This document shows positions 35,319 to 44,603 of a DNA stretch of 64,000 nucleotides, piece after piece. The stretch is from Zhouia amylolytica (GTDB lineage: Bacteria; Bacteroidota; Bacteroidia; Flavobacteriales; Flavobacteriaceae). The position numbers and the translations under genes are program-made. The notes under the pieces were generated by a model. It made no database searches, was not told where the DNA came from, and was given only the letters and a program-made list of their open reading frames with translations. The stretch's first letter is position 1; every line of letters begins with the position of its first letter. The stretch lies in the NCBI RefSeq assembly GCF_900116365.1, contig NZ_FPAG01000002.1, forward strand, positions 234,576-298,575. Direction: 5' to 3'.

Positions 35319-38300
35319 TATAAGTTTAGGTTTAAGCCAAGTGTAAATGTTCTAACCGGTGGGTAGGTTGCACTATCATAGCCCTGGTTAAAATTATTAG
35401 CTGCACTGTAATTTACTTCAGGATCTAATCCGCTATAAGAAGTAATCACAAAAACATTGGTTGCTGACAGTGAGATGCTAGCCCGTTGGATAAACATTTT
35501 TTGAAGGAGTTCTGGATTAAACTTATAGGTTAAGTGAATGTTTTTTAACTTCAAAAAAGAGGCGTCCTCCACAAAGAAATCTGAATCTCTTCGGTTGAAA
35601 TTTGGGTCTCCTGCTACTAATCGCGGAATTGTACTGTTAGTGTTGTCAGGGCTCCAGGCATTTTGTATTCCTGTTCCGTAATTTGAACCTTCATTACTAA
35701 AGATTAATAAATCTCTTTTATTGCTATTGAACAAGTAGTTACCTACACTGAAATTGAAGAGGGTAGAAAGCTCAAAATTTCCATACCGTAAAATATTGTT
35801 CCATCCACCAAAGAAGTCAGGTTCAGCTTTTCCAATGATATCCATATCATCAGACCCAATAAATCCATCTTCATTGACATCCATGTATTTGAAATCACCT
35901 GGAGCAGTATTTCCTGACTGATATACCCCTGTAGGTGAAGCTGCATCCAGCTGATCGATTTCGTCTTGAGATTGAAATATGCCTGCCACTTTGTAACCTG
36001 AGAAATAACTAAGAGATTCTCCTTCGGCAAGGTTTCTGTAATAACCACCATTCAAACGCAGTACTTTACTGCTGATAGAAGACATATTTAGTTCTGTAGT
36101 CCATTGAAAGGCACCCTCTCTTACAACATCGATGCCAATTTGGAATTCAAATCCTTTATTTTGGAAATCTCCAATATTAGCGAATTGGCTTCTACCTCCG
36201 GTCTCGAGGGTAACATCTCTTGATAAAATTTGATCTGAAGTTATCTTGTTAAAGTATCCAAACGTACCATTAACTCTTCTATCAAACAATGAATAATCGA
36301 TTGCAATATCTAACTGGTTTGTAGTTTCCCATTTAATGGCGGGGTTCGGAATGGTGTTAGAAACTACACCGTTATTATTATTATAAAAACTTCCTGCACC
36401 AAAGAAGGTATCATATTGAAAGTCTGAGAAATTAGCAGAACCGGTTTTACCATAGGAGGTTCTTAATTTAAGATCATCTACGAAAGCAGCACCCTCCATA
36501 AAATTCATACGCGATATTCTCCATGCTACTGCCCCTGAAGGGAAATAACCCCAGCGGTTTTCAGGACCAAACTTTGTTGATTTATCGGCACGACCTGTAA
36601 AGGTAAGATACATAATATCATCGTAGTTATAATTGGCTCTTAGAAAGTAAGAAGAAAGTCCGCTAATAGTACCTCCGCTCTCAATAGATTGGTTGGAAGC
36701 CGCGCCCGGAGTTACCATTACAAAGTCATCCGGGAAATCAGTGGCATCGATATTCTGATAATTGCTTTTGTTTTGTGTATAGGAAACCCCTAGTACTGAA
36801 TTGACACTATGCTTGTTAAAGCTTCTGTTGTAAGTTAGTGTGTTATCAAATATACGGGAGGTGAAGCCAGATTCGTTTTGCCTTAAAGTTCCTTTACGAT
36901 TGTTTCTCATCTCGAAAACATCATAACTAGGAGTATATCTGAAACTAAAATTATCCCCTTCCGTATATGAATAAGTCGATTTAAATACCAGTCCATTAGT
37001 TAGTTGATATTCTCCAAAAAGCGAGAGCAACAGATTTTTAGAGTCTACATATGATGGGAAGCGAACTTTCGCGTAAGGATTGGAATAGATGCTTCCCGGA
37101 GCGGCTGCAAAGTTTCCTTCTTCATCATAGATAGGAATGTCGGGTCTGTACCGAATTGTCTGATAATAAAAGGTAGTACCACTACCTTCATTTTTTGAAT
37201 CGGTATAATTGAAATTAACTCCTATACGCAGCTTATCAGAAGCTTTTGTTTCTAATTTGGTTCTGATATTGTTTCTACGATATGAGGTGTTGTAAATAGG
37301 ACCTTTTTGATCTGTGATACCGGCTGAAACGGAATAAAGTGTATTCCCATTTAGAGATCCACCATTCATATTCAAATAGTAGTTCATGTTCACAGCCGCC
37401 TGATCAGTTTCTTTTTGCCAGTTGGTATTAACATCAGGGCCAAAAGGATATAAGTCTTCATCGTCAGGAATAGTTCTTCCAGCATTTGTATAAGCCTGTT
37501 CAACTGTATTATGATAGCCATTACTATTTAGCATATCATACTTGTTGAAGAAGCTTGAAATACTAGTCATGGTACTAAAGCTAATACTAGGTACAGATGA
37601 GTAGCTTCCTTTCTTTGTGTTAATAATAATAACTCCATTGGCACCTCTGGAACCATATATTGCTGTAGCAGAAGCATCTTTAAGGATATCTATGCTTTCT
37701 ATGTCTTGTGGGTTTATAGAAGCAAGAGGTGAGATGGAGTTAGAAAAACTTTCCGAATAGAATGAATTTCCCTGCCCCTGACCGATTTCGATTGGAACTC
37801 CATCAATTACATAAAGAGGTTCATTGTTTCCGAGTACAGAGGTAATACCTCTGATTCGAATGGTAGCTGGTGCACCCGGGGCACCTGATGAAGGAACAGC
37901 ATATACACCTGGTGCTCTACCAACGATCGCATTATCGAAATTTACCGGAGCCATTTTGTTTAATTCGGTGGCATCGATTTTAGAAACAGAACCAGTAATG
38001 TCTTTTCTTTTTTGGGTACCGTAACCCACCAGAACCACTTCTTCGAGCGATTGAGTATCTTCTTTAAGAATGATATCTATGGTAGTTCTTTCTTTAATTT
38101 CGGTCACCACAGTTTCCATCCCTATGAAGCTAAAAGAAAGGCTTTGATCTTTCAGTGCCTTTATGGTAAAAGTACCATCACTGTCAGTAAAAGCTCCTTT
38201 ACCCGTTTCTTTGACCATCACGGTTACTCCAGGTAAAGGAATTCCATTCATATCGGTTACCAGCCCTTGTATAATAATTTGATCCTGAATTGGTACTTGT

Positions 38301-38686
38301 AACTTTGAATCAGGTTTGGTTTCGGTCGGTTTTTGATAAATAACAATTTGCGTGTCCAGTACTTTGTAGTATAAAGAGCTACTATCTAACAAGGTATTCA
38401 TGATAGCCTCAATAGTAACATCGTTTACATGTAAACTTACAGGAGGTAAAGGGGTGATGTCCTCAGTTTTATAGAGTACTTTGTAAGCAGATTGTTTTTC
38501 GATTTCGTTAAATATTTCCTTGATTTCGGCTTTATTCACATCGAGTGAAATGGTCGACTTTTGTGAATAAGAATGAGCCTGTATTTGGAATAAGGAAATA
38601 ATAAACAGCATTAAGGAAAGCTTCATTTTTAAGCTGATTTTGGTAATTCCAGGACAGACGAATCCCTTCGTAAGTGTTTTTTTCAT
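35318..38686 (-). CDS. SusC/RagA TonB-dependent transporter with STN signalling domain
   Basis: A 1122-residue outer-membrane transporter. After the signal peptide (to about residue 42, QAHSYSQ) comes a secretin/TonB short N-terminal (STN) domain at about 45-112, then a carboxypeptidase-regulatory-like Ig domain (about 137-212), the TonB-box region EEVVLVGYGTQ, the plug (about 225-345, with the SusC signature YVIDGVPIE...IDILKDASATAIYGSRGANG) and a beta-barrel ending in TLGLNLNL. The STN domain contacts FecR across the periplasm, matching the FecR and ECF genes upstream. Confidence 0.95.
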   Translation of the reverse strand: MKKTLTKGFVCPGITKISLKMKLSLMLFIISLFQIQAHSYSQKSTISLDVNKAEIKEIFNEIEKQSAYKVLYKTEDITPLPPVSLHVNDVTIEAIMNTLLDSSSLYYKVLDTQIVIYQKPTETKPDSKLQVPIQDQIIIQGLVTDMNGIPLPGVTVMVKETGKGAFTDSDGTFTIKALKDQSLSFSFIGMETVVTEIKERTTIDIILKEDTQSLEEVVLVGYGTQKRKDITGSVSKIDATELNKMAPVNFDNAIVGRAPGVYAVPSSGAPGAPATIRIRGITSVLGNNEPLYVIDGVPIEIGQGQGNSFYSESFSNSISPLASINPQDIESIDILKDASATAIYGSRGANGVIIINTKKGSYSSVPSISFSTMTSISSFFNKYDMLNSNGYHNTVEQAYTNAGRTIPDDEDLYPFGPDVNTNWQKETDQAAVNMNYYLNMNGGSLNGNTLYSVSAGITDQKGPIYNTSYRRNNIRTKLETKASDKLRIGVNFNYTDSKNEGSGTTFYYQTIRYRPDIPIYDEEGNFAAAPGSIYSNPYAKVRFPSYVDSKNLLLSLFGEYQLTNGLVFKSTYSYTEGDNFSFRYTPSYDVFEMRNNRKGTLRQNESGFTSRIFDNTLTYNRSFNKHSVNSVLGVSYTQNKSNYQNIDATDFPDDFVMVTPGAASNQSIESGGTISGLSSYFLRANYNYDDIMYLTFTGRADKSTKFGPENRWGYFPSGAVAWRISRMNFMEGAAFVDDLKLRTSYGKTGSANFSDFQYDTFFGAGSFYNNNNGVVSNTIPNPAIKWETTNQLDIAIDYSLFDRRVNGTFGYFNKITSDQILSRDVTLETGGRSQFANIGDFQNKGFEFQIGIDVVREGAFQWTTELNMSSISSKVLRLNGGYYRNLAEGESLSYFSGYKVAGIFQSQDEIDQLDAASPTGVYQSGNTAPGDFKYMDVNEDGFIGSDDMDIIGKAEPDFFGGWNNILRYGNFELSTLFNFSVGNYLFNSNKRDLLIFSNEGSNYGTGIQNAWSPDNTNSTIPRLVAGDPNFNRRDSDFFVEDASFLKLKNIHLTYKFNPELLQKMFIQRASISLSATNVFVITSYSGLDPEVNYSAANNFNQGYDSATYPPVRTFTLGLNLNL

Positions 38687-38772
38687 AATTTTGAAATGGT
38701 TTAAACTATTTTAATTTTAGATTAAGGTAGTGAGGGAGACGTTGGCGCGTTTCCCTTTTTTGTTTGTTGGTA

Positions 38773-39885
38773 TTATTTCATTGGCGTTTCATTTTTTATA
38801 ATGATTTGATTGTTTTTCAAGGTATATTCAAAAGTTGTGTTTACTTGAAAAGCTTCTAATATCTGTTCAAGTGTTTCTGTATTAAATCTTCCATTGTAAC
38901 GCACCTCATTTAAGACAGGATTATTATTGATGATTACCACATTAAAATGTCGTTCTAATTTTTTTAATACCGTTTCAAAGGTGTCGTCAATAAATAGGAG
39001 GTCACCATGTAACCAAGCCGTATATTTTTGAATGTCTACAGGTTGTACAGTTAAGTTTTTATCTTTAAGTGTTGCTGCCTGTCCGGGTTTTACAATGACA
39101 GAGGTATTGCTTAAAGTGTTTTTTGCTTTAATACTTCCCTCAACCAGAATAGCTAAAGTTTGTTTATCGTCTTTAAAACAACTGACATTAAATTCCGTTC
39201 CCAAAACTTCGACATCCATTTCAGCTGTCTGAACAATAAAAGGTTTTTGAGCATTTTTACTTACGGTAAAATACGCTTCTCCTTCAAGGGTCACTGATCT
39301 TAAATCAGAACCATCAAAAGAAGTAGGGTATTTGAAAACACTTCCGGAATTAAGAATAACCTGAGAATTGTCTGATAATTTAATAGTGGCCTTTTTACCA
39401 TAAGGTACATTGATCTCGTTGTAGGCTATGTCAGTTTTATTGTTGGAATTCTTTGGCTCTGATCCGGCAACAAAGTCATCTACCGATATTATAGCCTCTG
39501 TCTCGTCAAATTCTTTAATGGAACCATCTTCTAATTTAAGCGTTATGGTAGTAGCATTTGGTGTAAATTCATTGATATCCCGATTAATAAATAATTGAAA
39601 TGAAGCCGCTAATGCAATAATTATGGTGATCGCTGCAGCGTATTTCAAATAACTTAATCTTGCAGCGCGTTTTTCCAGATTGTCCTCAGAAGATAACTGG
39701 GCGTCTAATGAATTATAAACACGCTCCATATCAATATTCTTTAATCCTAATTGAATAGAACTTTCGAGGTTTATGTATTCCTTCAGTTGTTTTTTGACTT
39801 CCGGATTTTTTAAACCTTCTTTTAAAAGAGCCAATTCTTCTTCAGAAATCTCTTTATTTATGTATTTAATAATTAAATGTTCCAA
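38773..39885 (-). CDS. FecR-family anti-sigma factor
   Basis: A 370-residue membrane anti-sigma factor: a cytoplasmic N-terminal domain (about 1-80), one membrane helix near residue 85-105 (AAITIIIALAASFQLFI), the FecR domain (from about 165: VPYGKKATIKLSDNSQVILN to EGSIKAKN) and a C-terminal DUF4974-like part (from about 290) ending in YTLKNNQIIIK. It transmits the STN-SusC signal to the sigma factor. It lies between the divergent ECF gene and susC, 86 bases before the latter. Confidence 0.93.
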   Translation of the reverse strand: MEHLIIKYINKEISEEELALLKEGLKNPEVKKQLKEYINLESSIQLGLKNIDMERVYNSLDAQLSSEDNLEKRAARLSYLKYAAAITIIIALAASFQLFINRDINEFTPNATTITLKLEDGSIKEFDETEAIISVDDFVAGSEPKNSNNKTDIAYNEINVPYGKKATIKLSDNSQVILNSGSVFKYPTSFDGSDLRSVTLEGEAYFTVSKNAQKPFIVQTAEMDVEVLGTEFNVSCFKDDKQTLAILVEGSIKAKNTLSNTSVIVKPGQAATLKDKNLTVQPVDIQKYTAWLHGDLLFIDDTFETVLKKLERHFNVVIINNNPVLNEVRYNGRFNTETLEQILEAFQVNTTFEYTLKNNQIIIKNETPMK

Positions 39886-40006
39886 ACCTAAATAATCTCA
39901 GTTTACAACCGAGACGGAAAAATGTTTAAAAACCCTTAACTATTTTTTAATTTTTTTTTAAAATTTGTGCAAAATTCATGAATAGCAGGGAAGATTACTG
40001 AATTAA

Positions 40007-40546
40007 ATGATGGAAAATTGGCTTTTATCGGAGCTTAAAAAAGGGAGTAAGGAGGCTTATCGTAATATTTTTATGAAGTATTACAAAATTGTTCTCGCTT
40101 ATCTGATTAAGCTCAGTGGCGATTTGTCGTTATCGGAAGATCTGGCTCAGGGAGTCTTTCTAAAGCTATGGACCAAACGAAAATCTTTGCAAATACATAC
40201 TTCGCTAAAAAAGTATTTGTTTAGTACAGCCTATAATAGTTTTATGGATCATTTCAGGGATTTGGAACGGGAACGAATTATGCAAAGAGATTATTTACAG
40301 TTTTCATCCCTGACTAATGATGAGCAAGAGATTAAGAATCAAGAGCAGTTAGAGTCTGATTTGCGTAGACTGAGGGAGTTAATAGATGACTTACCACCTA
40401 AGTGTAAAGAAATCTTTTTGTTAAGTAAACAGGAAGGATTGAAATACAAGGAGATTGCGAATAGACTTGATGTTTCCATAAAAACCGTAGAGTCGCAGAT
40501 GTATTTAGCCATGAAAAAGCTACGCGAGGCATTTATTGATCAATAA
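40007..40546 (+). CDS. ECF-type RNA polymerase sigma factor
   Basis: A 179-residue sigma-70 family, FecI-like factor. Region 2 spans about 10-80 (YYKIVLAYLIKLSGDLSLSEDLAQGVFLKLW) and region 4 about 120-175 (LPPKCKEIFLLSKQEGLKYKEIANRLDVSIKTVESQMYLAMKKL is the HTH). Divergent from fecR with a 121-base gap that must carry both promoters. It should direct transcription of the SusC-SusD-thioredoxin operon when the transporter binds its substrate. Confidence 0.93.
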   Translation: MMENWLLSELKKGSKEAYRNIFMKYYKIVLAYLIKLSGDLSLSEDLAQGVFLKLWTKRKSLQIHTSLKKYLFSTAYNSFMDHFRDLERERIMQRDYLQFSSLTNDEQEIKNQEQLESDLRRLRELIDDLPPKCKEIFLLSKQEGLKYKEIANRLDVSIKTVESQMYLAMKKLREAFIDQ

Positions 40547-40655
40547 CAGTTTCTTCATTTTATTATATTTCTGATTATCTTCTTGATTGATTATAAGCGT
40601 TTTGTGATTTTTATCATTTGATATTCAGTGTATTGTGTTTTATTTTGAAGTAAAA

Positions 40656-41192
40656 ATGAAATTCCTGATTGTTTACGGTACTACTGAAGGACAAACGCGC
40701 AAGATAGCTTATTACATGGCTAAGGTTCTTCAAAATTCGGGTCATAATGTTTTGGTCGCGGAAGCCATAGAAGAACCGCCATCACCTATTGAATTTGATG
40801 CGGTATTAATTGGAGCTTCCATTCATATAGGAGCTTATCAAAGTGCTGTAACGCACTATATCAAAAATTATTTGAATATACTCAATTCAACACCTGGAGC
40901 TTTTTTTTCTGTCTGTCTGGCTATCGCATCAGATATAGAAGATGAGCATCAGGAGGTAGCGCGAATTACAAAAACCTATTTAGACAAAGTGGGGTGGAGG
41001 CCAAATAGTGTAATTCAGATCGCCGGGGCCTTAAAGTATACCCAGTATAACTTTTTTAAGCGGTTGCTCATGAAGATGATAGCTAAAAAGGAAGGTCGTA
41101 CTACGGATACTGCGCAAGATTATGAGTATACCGATTGGGAAGCTGTTAAAACCTTTGTGTTGGAATTTGAGAAAGAAGTCTCAAATGCATAG
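40656..41192 (+). CDS. Flavodoxin-domain protein (HemG-like)
   Basis: About 178 residues from the ATG at 40656, directly at the conserved start MKFLIVYGTTEGQTRKIA, the FMN phosphate-binding loop of flavodoxin-like proteins. Further fold elements: DAVLIGASIHIGAYQ and FFSVCLAIAS. This is the flavodoxin_5/HemG-like group, which includes menaquinone-dependent protoporphyrinogen oxidases and oxygen/redox stress proteins; which of these it is cannot be told. Single gene after the ECF sigma gene. Confidence 0.85.
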   Translation: MKFLIVYGTTEGQTRKIAYYMAKVLQNSGHNVLVAEAIEEPPSPIEFDAVLIGASIHIGAYQSAVTHYIKNYLNILNSTPGAFFSVCLAIASDIEDEHQEVARITKTYLDKVGWRPNSVIQIAGALKYTQYNFFKRLLMKMIAKKEGRTTDTAQDYEYTDWEAVKTFVLEFEKEVSNA

Positions 41193-41396
41193 GAACTACT
41201 CAATTTGCTATTAATAGCAGGTTTGAATTTGAGATGTCGGTTATTAGCTAATCCAATTTAAAGTGTTGATAAGCAGATAGAATAGTTGTGGAATATAGAA
41301 GCTATGATATATGTAAAGGATCATTTTTTAATTGCCTCATATGCCAATCAATGCAATAAATTTTATAACTTGTATGTAACTAAAATTTATGATCTC

Positions 41397-41951
41397 ATGA
41401 AAAGTATTAGGTATATAGTAGGGGTGATAACCCTCCTTATAATATATAGTTGTGGAAGTACCCAAAGTGCTGTTTCTGAATCCGATATGGCCGCCTTGTC
41501 TGATCTTGTTGAAGGACGGAAATTCAGAATTGAGAGTGATTGGGCAGACCCGACTGTAACCAGGGCTATGATGCAGGTAGGTGCTATTTTAGGTCCGCAG
41601 AATAGTGTGGCAAGGATTAATTTAATTGGCAATGATAACTACCTGGAAGTACGTGGAGATTCGGTAAAATCAGACCTTCCTTATTTTGGTGAACGGCAAA
41701 TGGGAGGAGGATATAATACTAATGATATAGGTATAAAGATCGATGAGGCCGCCAGGGACATGGAATTGCATTATCTCGATAGTAAAAAGAAGTATAAAAT
41801 GTCGTTCAAAGCGGGAAATGTGGATACGAATGAATCCTATAATGTAGTAATAGAGATTTTTTCAAATAAGAAAACAAGTATTATTGTTACCAGTACAGAA
41901 CGGAACTCCATAAGATACGAAGGAACTATTATGCCATTATTGGAGGAATAA
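41397..41951 (+). CDS. DUF4251-family lipoprotein
   Basis: About 184 residues from the ATG at 41397 (a GTG upstream is in frame but adds residues before the signal). Signal peptide with lipobox Cys (IIYSC at about residue 19). The mature domain has the DUF4251 pattern: ARINLIG, YLEVRGDSVKSDLPYFGERQ and MGGGYN, then strands ending in GTIMPL. Function unknown; widespread in Bacteroidota. Followed by a terminator. Confidence 0.85.
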   Translation: MKSIRYIVGVITLLIIYSCGSTQSAVSESDMAALSDLVEGRKFRIESDWADPTVTRAMMQVGAILGPQNSVARINLIGNDNYLEVRGDSVKSDLPYFGERQMGGGYNTNDIGIKIDEAARDMELHYLDSKKKYKMSFKAGNVDTNESYNVVIEIFSNKKTSIIVTSTERNSIRYEGTIMPLLEE

Positions 41952-41980
41952 ACTTTAGCATTAGTATCTTTTAATAAACC

Positions 41981-42007
41981 AAACCGTAAACATAAGTGTT
42001 ACGGTTT
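41981..42007 (+). terminator. Terminator after the DUF4251 gene
   Basis: AAACCGTAA (41981-41989) pairs with TTACGGTTT (41999-42007) over 9 bp with a 9-base loop, followed by TTT. Confidence 0.8.
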
Positions 42008-42063
42008 TTTGTGTTTTGAAGGGTTTGAGTAGTTTGTTATAAATTAATAACATGATAATAGAA

Positions 42064-42077
42064 TTGTTTGCAAACAA
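42064..42077. promoter_or_regulatory. Perfect palindrome, putative operator
   Basis: TTGTTTGCAAACAA is a perfect 14-bp palindrome about 180 bases upstream of the DUF1080 gene, nested in a wider imperfect dyad (GAATTG ... CAATTC at 42061-42086). It resembles operators of dimeric regulators such as LacI or TetR types. The regulator is not in the immediate neighbourhood. Confidence 0.45.
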
Positions 42078-42253
42078 ACACAATTCTCATAAACTGTCTC
42101 GTTTCACTGTTATATTAGTATAATATTGTTTATTTTACCATGCCAGATTATTTGTTTAGTCAGGTTAATTAGATGAAGCCATCGATAGGTTTCTTAGTAT
42201 AAGGGCATTTTATGATTAACTGAGCATTAATTAAACCTAATATTTATATAAAA

Positions 42254-43069
42254 ATGATGAAAAAAGTAATGAAACGAAGAATTCATTTTATCCTTTTAGG
42301 ATTGGCTGTATTTGCTTTATCATGTAAAAACAATACCGCTAATAAAACAGCTGAAGAAGAACCAGCGAAAGATGAGGTGGTATCTTCTGATGAATGGATC
42401 TATCTTTTTGACGGAACCAGCACCGAAGGGTGGCGAGGTTATAATATGGATTCTCTTCCTCCGGGGTGGACGGTTAAGGATAGCGTTTTAACCTTTGATA
42501 CTAAATTAGGATTGGAGCAGAATTATAAAGGAGGTAAAGATATTTTATATGGAGCAGAAGAGTTTGATAATTTTGAATTATATATAGAGTGGAAACTACC
42601 AAAAGGAGGAAATAGTGGTATCTTTTATCATGTAAAAGAAGGATATGCAGGACCCCCTGTTGTTGCACCTGAGTATCAACTTATAGATGATGAGAATTAT
42701 GCGAGCATTCACGATCTTACAGACTACAATTTAAGTTTAGGATATACCGATAAACCGGAAGAGTTGAAGCCATTACAGCAAACCGGAGCAGATTATGCAA
42801 TGCATCCTCCGAGTCCTGATAAAATTTTAAATCCTGTTGGAGAATGGAATAGCACAAAAATTGTGTTTACTCCGGAAAAGGTAGAGCATTGGTTAAATGG
42901 AAAGATGATACTTTCATTCGTGCCTTGGGATGAGGCTTGGGAAGAAAAGAAAAATTCAGATAAATGGAAGAACAGTCCTGATTATGGGAAATTTAAGTCA
43001 GGTTATATTGCCCTGCAGGACCATGCGAGTCCAATTTGGTTCCGAAACATTAAAATTAAAAAATTATAA
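42254..43069 (+). CDS. DUF1080 (3-keto-disaccharide hydrolase) lipoprotein
   Basis: A 271-residue lipoprotein (lipobox Cys24, ALSC). The mature domain is a concanavalin-like jelly roll of the DUF1080 family: EWIYLFDGTSTEGWRGYN at the start, NFELYIEWKLPKGGNSGIFY in the middle, and GYIALQDHASPIWFRNIKIK at the end. Members hydrolyse or eliminate 3-keto-glycosides in the periplasm. The next gene, 17 bases away, is a Gfo/Idh/MocA oxidoreductase that can supply the 3-keto sugar, so the two likely form one pathway. Confidence 0.88.
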   Translation: MMKKVMKRRIHFILLGLAVFALSCKNNTANKTAEEEPAKDEVVSSDEWIYLFDGTSTEGWRGYNMDSLPPGWTVKDSVLTFDTKLGLEQNYKGGKDILYGAEEFDNFELYIEWKLPKGGNSGIFYHVKEGYAGPPVVAPEYQLIDDENYASIHDLTDYNLSLGYTDKPEELKPLQQTGADYAMHPPSPDKILNPVGEWNSTKIVFTPEKVEHWLNGKMILSFVPWDEAWEEKKNSDKWKNSPDYGKFKSGYIALQDHASPIWFRNIKIKKL

Positions 43070-43086
43070 TTCCTTAATTACCTAAC

Positions 43087-44517
43087 ATGAATAAAAGAGA
43101 GTTTATAAAAACCACGACAGTTGGTGCCCTGGGCATAATGCTTGCACCATCAATATTAAGAGGATCAAGTACTAAAGACCGATTACGTACCGCTCATATT
43201 GGAGTGGGAAATATGGGGTTTGAGGACCTGAATTCTATTTCATCGCACAGTGCTGTTGATGTAGTAGCGTTATGTGATGTAGATGCGGTTAATTTATCTA
43301 AGGCACGTAAACTTCATCCAAACGCACGGGTATTTTTTGATTATCGCGTGATGTTGGAGGAAATGAAGGATGAAATTGATGCTGTAGTCGTATCAACTCC
43401 AGACCATACACATGCTCCTGCATCAATGATGGCTATGGAAATGGATAAACCGGTTTATTGCCAAAAGCCATTATCACATTATGTGTCGGAATCCAGGGAA
43501 ATGAAAAAGCTGGCTGCAGAAAAAGGATTGGTTACGCAGATGGGAATTCAGGTACATTCTTTTTATGATTATAAGTTGGCAACACTTTTAATTCAGTCTG
43601 GAATTATTGGGAAAGTACATACCGTACATGCATGGTCTCCTAAGAACTGGGGCTATGACGGTCCAGTTCCGGAAGGAGAGGATCCTGTACCACCACAATT
43701 AGATTGGAATTTATGGTTAGGAACATCTGCTAAAAGACCTTATAAAGAAGGGGTGTATCATCCGGGGAACTGGAGAAAATTAATGGATTATGGCTGCGGT
43801 ACTTTAGGAGATATGGGAGTTCATATTTTTGATACCCCTTATAATGCACTAGAACTAGACGTTCCGCGTACTATTATGACGGAATGCAGACCTTCTAATG
43901 GGTTTGGATATCCTGAACACAACACGGTAACCTATGAATTTCCAGGAACAAAGCATACTACAAAATCTCTAAAATGGATTTGGTATGATGGAAAGGGAGC
44001 TCCTGCTATGCATGAAGACTTGGTACTGCCGGGGGCTGAACCTGCCAAAAAAACTAAAAAGAATGACAGGGAAGCTAGTGTTGAAGAAAAAATGTCTTTA
44101 GATGCCAAGGTTGCTGCTCAGAATGAATTGCCACAACAAGGAGCAATGTTCGTTGGAGAAAAAGGACGTTTATTATTGCCACACTTTATGCAATTGCCTA
44201 GAAAAATAGTAAAAGGGAAGTATGTAGATATTTCTAAAGAAATAGAAAAGGTAAGTAAAAAGCATAATTTAGGTGCACCTATCCGAAACTATCAATCAGA
44301 AGGGCCTAAACATTACCATCAGTTTGTCGATGCGTGTTTAGGTAAAGGTGAAACCACTGCACCATTTGATTATGCTGCGCGATTAACAGAAACAATTTTG
44401 TTAGGAACCATTGCCGGAAGATTCCCGGGTGAGACTTTACATTGGGATGCTGAATCAGCAAGGTTCAAAGAAGAAAAGGCTAATCAATATTTAGCAGGAG
44501 ATTACAGAGAATTTTAG
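43087..44517 (+). CDS. Gfo/Idh/MocA-family oxidoreductase with Tat-like signal
   Basis: A 476-residue NAD(P)-type oxidoreductase. The N-terminus MNKREFIKTTTVGALGIMLA is a twin-arginine-like signal (KREF in place of RR), suggesting export in folded form with cofactor. The Rossmann motif HIGVGNMG is at 38-44, and the conserved C-x-KP (CQKPLSHY) contains the catalytic Lys of the family. The long C-terminal domain matches the secreted Gfo/Idh group of Bacteroidota. Together with DUF1080 it probably oxidises sugars at C3. Confidence 0.9.
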   Translation: MNKREFIKTTTVGALGIMLAPSILRGSSTKDRLRTAHIGVGNMGFEDLNSISSHSAVDVVALCDVDAVNLSKARKLHPNARVFFDYRVMLEEMKDEIDAVVVSTPDHTHAPASMMAMEMDKPVYCQKPLSHYVSESREMKKLAAEKGLVTQMGIQVHSFYDYKLATLLIQSGIIGKVHTVHAWSPKNWGYDGPVPEGEDPVPPQLDWNLWLGTSAKRPYKEGVYHPGNWRKLMDYGCGTLGDMGVHIFDTPYNALELDVPRTIMTECRPSNGFGYPEHNTVTYEFPGTKHTTKSLKWIWYDGKGAPAMHEDLVLPGAEPAKKTKKNDREASVEEKMSLDAKVAAQNELPQQGAMFVGEKGRLLLPHFMQLPRKIVKGKYVDISKEIEKVSKKHNLGAPIRNYQSEGPKHYHQFVDACLGKGETTAPFDYAARLTETILLGTIAGRFPGETLHWDAESARFKEEKANQYLAGDYREF

Positions 44518-44576
44518 TATCATATTGATCCGATGTTAGTTATAAATAATTAATGTCGGATTGTTTTATTTTTTTT

Positions 44577-44603
44577 GAAAGCCTTATTTTAAATAGGGCT
44601 TTT
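44577..44603. terminator. Bidirectional terminator
   Basis: AAAGCCTTA and TAGGGCTTT form a 9-bp stem with one mismatch around a short loop, followed by TTTTT. It lies between the convergent Gfo/Idh/MocA and GH43 genes, 3' of both. Confidence 0.75.

Larger units (their letters stand above)
41952..42253. other. Intergenic region upstream of the DUF1080/Gfo pair
   Basis: This 302-base gap contains the terminator of the DUF4251 gene (41981-42007) and a 14-bp perfect palindrome (42064-42077), both listed separately, and must hold the promoter of the DUF1080 gene. No coding sequence or RNA gene is seen. Confidence 0.6.

Noticed and set aside
41206..41219. Perfect palindrome TGCTATTAATAGCA after the flavodoxin gene
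   Set aside because: AT-rich and located 3' of a gene, with no second copy; operator or weak terminator cannot be told apart, so not listed as a feature.
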